Positions 59,701 to 64,000 of a stretch of 64,000 nucleotides of DNA are shown one piece after another. The stretch lies in contig NC_081817.1 in NCBI RefSeq assembly GCF_030704535.1, forward strand, positions 28,583,001-28,647,000. Reading direction: 5' to 3'. The DNA is from Vitis vinifera. Its lineage: Eukaryota; Streptophyta; Magnoliopsida; Vitales; Vitaceae. Position numbers and translations under genes: made by a program. The notes under the pieces are model-generated. The model ran no database searches. It was not told the origin of the DNA and saw nothing but the letters and a program-made list of their open reading frames with translations. Position 1 is the first letter of the stretch. The number at the start of each line of letters is the position of its first letter.

Positions 59701-62700
59701 GGTAGGAAAGGCACGAGATCTTTGGCATCATACTTTTCTAGCCACCTTATGAAGGATTTTGATTTAGAGAAACACTATGATTTCAGAGGAGAAGCAAAGA
59801 TCTACTTGGGACCTGTAGGAATTGGATCTTGATGACTGAGGAGTTGTCTATTATTCCTGTTAATCTTTGTGATTCAGTAGTATGTGGCCTTTGTTCTGAT
59901 CTTTTGAGCATTTTATATGGGGCTAGGGGTTTTGTTTTCTTGTATTTCTCTTTTATGAAAAGGATCTCTCATTTTCCTTCTTTATTATTATTTTTTTTTC
60001 AAATAAAACTTCTTTGTTTCCTATTACAAAAAATCCAATTAATTTTTTTCAACTTGCTCTTATGTTAAAAAATGACGGATTTTTTAAGATTTGAGGACTT
60101 TTTATGGTATCTTTATCCACATTCTACACGAATATATGTTATACTAATATACAATTCTTTCTTTTGGTATGTTGGTTTGGGACCAGTTGCAAGAGCTAAT
60201 AGCCTGCTAGTTGAAACTTAGAAGTTGTATTTGTAAATTTTGTGATGGATGATGCCATGTTTTGTAGAATATATTTCATGAGACCTCTAGTTTTCTAAGT
60301 TTGTAAATGTCTAATATCAATGGATTCCTGACTTTGCCTCTTCAAGCTTTATTATCTTTCATAAAGTTGATTGTAGTTGCTTTATGCTTAATTCTCACAA
60401 TATCTGTATGTTTTTGTGTTTGTTATGCAATTCTATTCCTGTAAATTTTCCAAGATGTAAATATATGACAACTTTGTACATGCATATTTACACACATACA
60501 TATCTTCACTTGCATAAATACCATTCATCTCTAATAAAACCTTATCTGTATTATTTTATGTATTAATGTTTTGCTGAAGTATTCAATTTTATTTTCCACT
60601 TCAATTATACTTCTTATATAATTTCTCTTCCTTATGTGCAGGTGAAATTAATCTTTATCCTGTTTCTGTCAAAACACAAGGGGGTGAGAAACTGGAACTG
60701 CAAGTAAGCTAACTTAACTTAATTATGATGATATTTCCTGTGATTTTATGGATGAGTAGTTGAAAACTACTGCATAGAATTTGCATTTTTTAAGTTAATT
60801 TCTTAGTTTCCTTTTTGATACTTCATTTCTCTTTAATGCTAGTTATTTATGTCATTCATTTAATATGTTTGTGTTCTTGAATTTACTCTTGCCATTTTCT
60901 TTTCCCCGCTACTGTTAATGATTCAAATTTGTTGGCATTGGCAGTTAAACCCAGGTGATTCTGTTATGGATGTGCGGCAGTTCCTTCTTGATGCTCCAGA
61001 GACCTGTTTCTTTACCTGCTATGATTTATTACTGCACACTAAGGATGGTTCAGTTCATCATCTGGAAGATTACAATGAAATCTCTGAAGTTGCTGACATT
61101 ACTACTGGTGATTGCTCGTTGGAGATGGTTGCTGGTATGTTGATACAAATCCTCTTTTGCTTGGTTGGTGTTGCTATGCAAGTTTTATATGCCAGGCAGT
61201 ATTTGTGGGCTCTAACATGGGATGAATTGTGGCAGCGTTATATGATGATAGGTCTATCAGAGCCCATGTTAATCGTGCACGAGAATTGCTCTCTCTTTCC
61301 TCACTTCATGCATCATTATCAACATCACTTGCCTTACAGCATGAGACATCCCAAACTACAGCTTCAAGTTCAGGAGGTTCGGGGTTTAAGCCTGCAATTT
61401 TATTTCTTTTATCTTTCAGCATTTTATTCCATCATGTTTAGAGGATCTTATGCATTTAAAATTATGGGAGACCTGTAATGAGTATGATTTCATGATTTTA
61501 CTGTGATCCAGATCCAGTGAAAACAGAAGTTCCAGAGCTTGACGGTTTGGGTTTCATGGACAATGTTGCTGGTTCCCTAAGTAATTTGTTATCTTCTCAT
61601 TCAAAGGAGATCAAATGTGTGGAGAGTATTGTGTTTTCGTCCTTCAATCCTCCTCCAAGCAATAGGAGGTGAATAGCTAACTTTGTTCTCTGCACTTGAC
61701 ATTTTTACACTGTTTATTGGCATCCTTATGTTTTAGAATTTGCCAGTATTTTATTGTACTTCTATTACATAAGTCATAACCTTTATGGAAGAGGTATAAA
61801 CAGCATGCTGCATGGTGTTTTTGTTCCTCCAGGCTTGTTGGAGATTTGATTTATCTGGATGTAGTAACATTGGAGGGTAATAAATTTTGTATTACGGGAA
61901 CCACAAAAGTGTTTTATGTAAACTCAAGCACGGGAAATACCCTCGACCCAAGGCTGAGTAAATCTACATTTGAAGCTACCACCCTTATTGGTCTCCTACA
62001 AAAAATTAGCTCAAAGTTCAAGAAAGGTAACAATACGTGTTTGTGGCATTCTTAGTTTTGTTGGTAATGGAAGTGATATAATTATCTCATTATTTGAATG
62101 GACAATTTATTGTTTCTGTATCTTATTTTGAAGCTTTTCGGGAAATTTTGGAGCGGAAAGCCTCTGCACATCCTTTTGAGAATGTTCAATCTCTCTTGCC
62201 ACCAAGTTCATGGTTGGGATTGTACCCAGTTCCTGGTAAATTTTGAACTTACAAATAAGTTTGTTCATGATTTTGATTCTTTATGGTCATGTGGTTTAAA
62301 AGCATATAAAGTTCTGGAAATGATGTCCTGACATCTCTTTTCTAATATAGTTTCGATGCAAATTAATGATACAGCTTCATAAGCATTCAGATATGGTATC
62401 TTGAAGCTGAGTCAAGTTCAAACTGGCATTATTGTTAACTTGTCTTGGTCACATTGTTAATATAGCATTTAAGCACCTAATGCTTGCCTTGTGTAATGAT
62501 TTGACACTGGCTGATACGTTTGAAACAAAAGAAAAAGTTTTATCGGTCAATTCTAGTTGGCATCAAAACTGGGCGCTGTCTTGGTTTCTTGGTTTGATTC
62601 TTGCACCATCTTTTTATGCCATAGACCATTGTTTCAGGCTAAAACAACATTTTTTCTGCCTGCTTTGTGGATTCATCTTCAAAGCAAAACCTTGAGTGTG

Positions 62701-63577
62701 GAAAAGAGGTTTTCTATCACATGACACTGTTTTTAGTTGAAATGCGTTGAGGCTTTGTGAACCTATAGTATAAAGTCATACATAGTGGAAAAGGAGGCAT
62801 ATTTGCTGATGGTATGGTAGCAGTGTTCAAGAAATTGTCTCCATCACCTTTTCAATATATTTTTCAAGTTCTCAAATTTACTTGGCTACACAGCCTGCAC
62901 TCCTGCTCATTTTCTTTTCTGTTGCCACTTATGGTATTCGTTGTGTTATTGTATGACAATACTTTAATCTTATTTGCTTTAGTAACAAGACTAGTAAGTT
63001 TGGAGAGTTGTTCTCTTATCCTATTTTTATGTATATTTACAATCCAGCAGCAATGTGATGTACGGACTTGTTTGTTTTGTGCACCTTTAAAATTTCTTGA
63101 TGCCATATATCAGTTTGCCTAATATATTTTATATGGGGGACTTTTTTCAGATCACATACGTGATGCAGCAAGAGCTGAGGAAGCATTGACCCTTTCTTAT
63201 GGAAGTGAGCTAATTGGCATGCAAAGAGACTGGAATGAGGAATTGCAATCTTGCCGGGAGTTTCCCCATACATCTCCTCAGGAAAGGTGCGTTCTATTCT
63301 CTATTTTGCTTGCTACAGTTATGCATATTGTTTCCCCTATTCATTTGCTGCTTATTTTTCTTGCCTTACAATTTTTTTGAAGTATAAGTGCAGTGAAGTT
63401 TATTTCACCTGTGGCATCTAATTGCTATTTAAAATTATTTTCTAACAGGATCTTGCGGGATAGGGCCCTTTACAAAGTGACTTCTGACTTCGTTGATGCA
63501 GCAATAAGTGGTGCTATTGGAGTCATCAGCAGATGTATACCCCCAATAAATCCTACTGATCCAGAATGCTTTCACAT
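56737..63577 (+). CDS. FMT: FRIENDLY / clustered mitochondria (CLU) protein, 5' part
   Basis: Nine coding exons, incomplete at the window end: 56737-56962, 60642-60703, 60945-61134, 61236-61376, 61512-61668, 61833-62026, 62134-62235, 63151-63286, 63449-63577. All are GT-AG and keep one frame, about 445 codons so far of a protein usually near 1,400. The start MAGKSNKGRNRRGSH is followed by a low-complexity Ser/Asn tail. A ubiquitin-like CLU-N domain follows (about residues 75-155: YPVSVKTQGGEKLELQ, NPGDSVMDVRQFLLDAPETC, EDYNEISEVADI), then ALYDDRSIRAHVNRARELLS, VFSSFNPPPSNRR, LVGDLIYLDVVTLEGNKFCI and the start of the CLU domain (GMQRDWNEELQSCREFPHTS). The family is a cytosolic RNA-binding protein that keeps mitochondria dispersed. 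C-terminal TPR repeats should lie beyond the window. Confidence 0.92.
58812..59290 (+). repeat. 240-bp tandem duplication in FRIENDLY intron 1
   Basis: Two adjacent, nearly identical copies (about 58812-59050 and 59052-59290) begin TTTCAATAGCTCCCTATGAA and end GGTCCCAAATAAAAGGG. They differ at only a few bases and in an A-run length. Each contains a SINE-like stretch. Confidence 0.88.
58851..58946 (+). mobile_element. SINE-like segment (copy in each tandem unit)
   Basis: AGTGGCAAAGGGATAGGGG resembles a polymerase III A-box region. GGTCCTAGGTTTGGTTCCAT resembles a B-box. The segment ends in an A-rich tail (AACCAAAGAAAAAAAAAAG). The second copy is at about 59090-59190. It is tRNA-derived SINE-like by eye only. 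Confidence 0.5.
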
Positions 63578-64000
63578 GTTAGTGGAACCTAAAATGAATT
63601 CCGTAACATTTTCAATACATTGTGACATCTCTTAAATAGTTTCTTTTTGCTGCTTTGGTATTGAAAAGTACCATGATTGGATTTGCTGGCTGTTTAACTG
63701 GAATGCATTATCTTCTCTCTCCTCCATCCTTGCTAATCATTTTTTGTGTACCAAATCTCCAAAACATCTATTATATATAATTCACATAATGAAGTCTAAA
63801 CAAAAATGTCATTTTCCAATAATGAGTTGTCTCTCGCATCTCTGACAGCCTTTCACACCCAACTTCCTACATTTTTCAACTTCTCTCAACAATATTACAT
63901 GTACATATGCATTGTGTGTCTGACCACTTTAGCATGTCTTTATGTTGCTTATTAGCATTGAGTTTGCAACTTGTTTACTGCTAATTATCCTCCATGTAAG
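63578..64000 (+). other. FMT: FRIENDLY intron running off the window
   Basis: The donor GTTAGT follows the CAT of the codon split HM. No further exon is recognisable before the window ends, so the next exon lies beyond 64000. Confidence 0.6.

Larger units (their letters stand above)
56963..60641 (+). other. FMT: FRIENDLY first coding-region intron
   Basis: A 3.7 kb intron with donor GGTGAAG after AAAGCAA and acceptor TTATGTGCAG. Apart from the duplicated segment at 58812-59290 it is T-rich, ordinary intron sequence. Open frames inside it, such as one starting at 57885, have no support. Confidence 0.7.

Overview
The window is nuclear DNA from a flowering plant, most likely a woody eudicot such as grapevine. 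The species is an inference from the protein families and the style of the repeats, not something read directly. The evidence for a plant nucleus is: GT-AG introns, very AT-rich spacers, plant-specific gene families (RABA4 GTPase, thaumatin-like protein, type IV-like lipid transfer protein, FRIENDLY), nested plant transposons and a nuclear copy of plastid ycf1.

Layout. 1-9.3 kb is gene-poor and AT-rich. It holds MITEs, a decayed repeat array and a nuclear fragment of plastid ycf1. A six-exon bHLH transcription factor of the FBH/AKS type lies at 9.77-11.77 kb (+). A long AT microsatellite follows, then a broken Copia retrotransposon (12.27-17.87 kb, minus) with a small hAT-like element inserted in it. 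A two-exon RABA4 gene spans 18.78-27.88 kb (+). Its 8.4 kb intron carries a SINE with a clean target duplication, and an older terminal-repeat element that was later split by a nearly intact, sense-oriented L1-type LINE.

28.66-39.1 kb is a tandem segmental duplication of about 5 kb. Each unit carries a thaumatin-like gene and the second exon of a cytochrome P450, all on the minus strand. Unit 1 (28.66-34.05 kb) is dead: its thaumatin-like copy and P450 exon are pseudogenes. Unit 2 (from 34.05 kb) keeps an intact thaumatin-like gene and adjoins a complete P450 (38.41-41.16 kb). A SINE-like repeat and a probable solo LTR sit only in unit 1, so they arrived after the duplication.

41.68-49.9 kb holds a small secreted lipid transfer protein (minus, with a 17-nt last exon), a seven-exon 2-oxoglutarate/Fe(II) oxygenase-like gene (minus), a further P450 pseudogene on the plus strand and an intronless histone H3.1 gene (minus). 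50-55.2 kb is gene-free. It contains an LTR-like remnant, a Mutator-like MITE with a 9-bp target duplication, and a fossil Gypsy gag region whose internal tandem array is itself interrupted. From 55.8 kb to the window end is the 5' part of FRIENDLY (CLU family, mitochondrial distribution). It has a spliced 5' UTR, a telo-box/site II promoter and a duplicated SINE-like segment in its first coding-region intron.

The genes do not form an evident pathway; this is an ordinary plant gene neighbourhood. I saw no sign of a novel multi-gene system. The most informative signals are evolutionary: the TLP/P450 tandem duplication, the order of nested insertions, and the plastid-to-nucleus transfer. All exon borders were read by eye from splice signals, reading-frame continuity and family similarity; no alignment or search was run.
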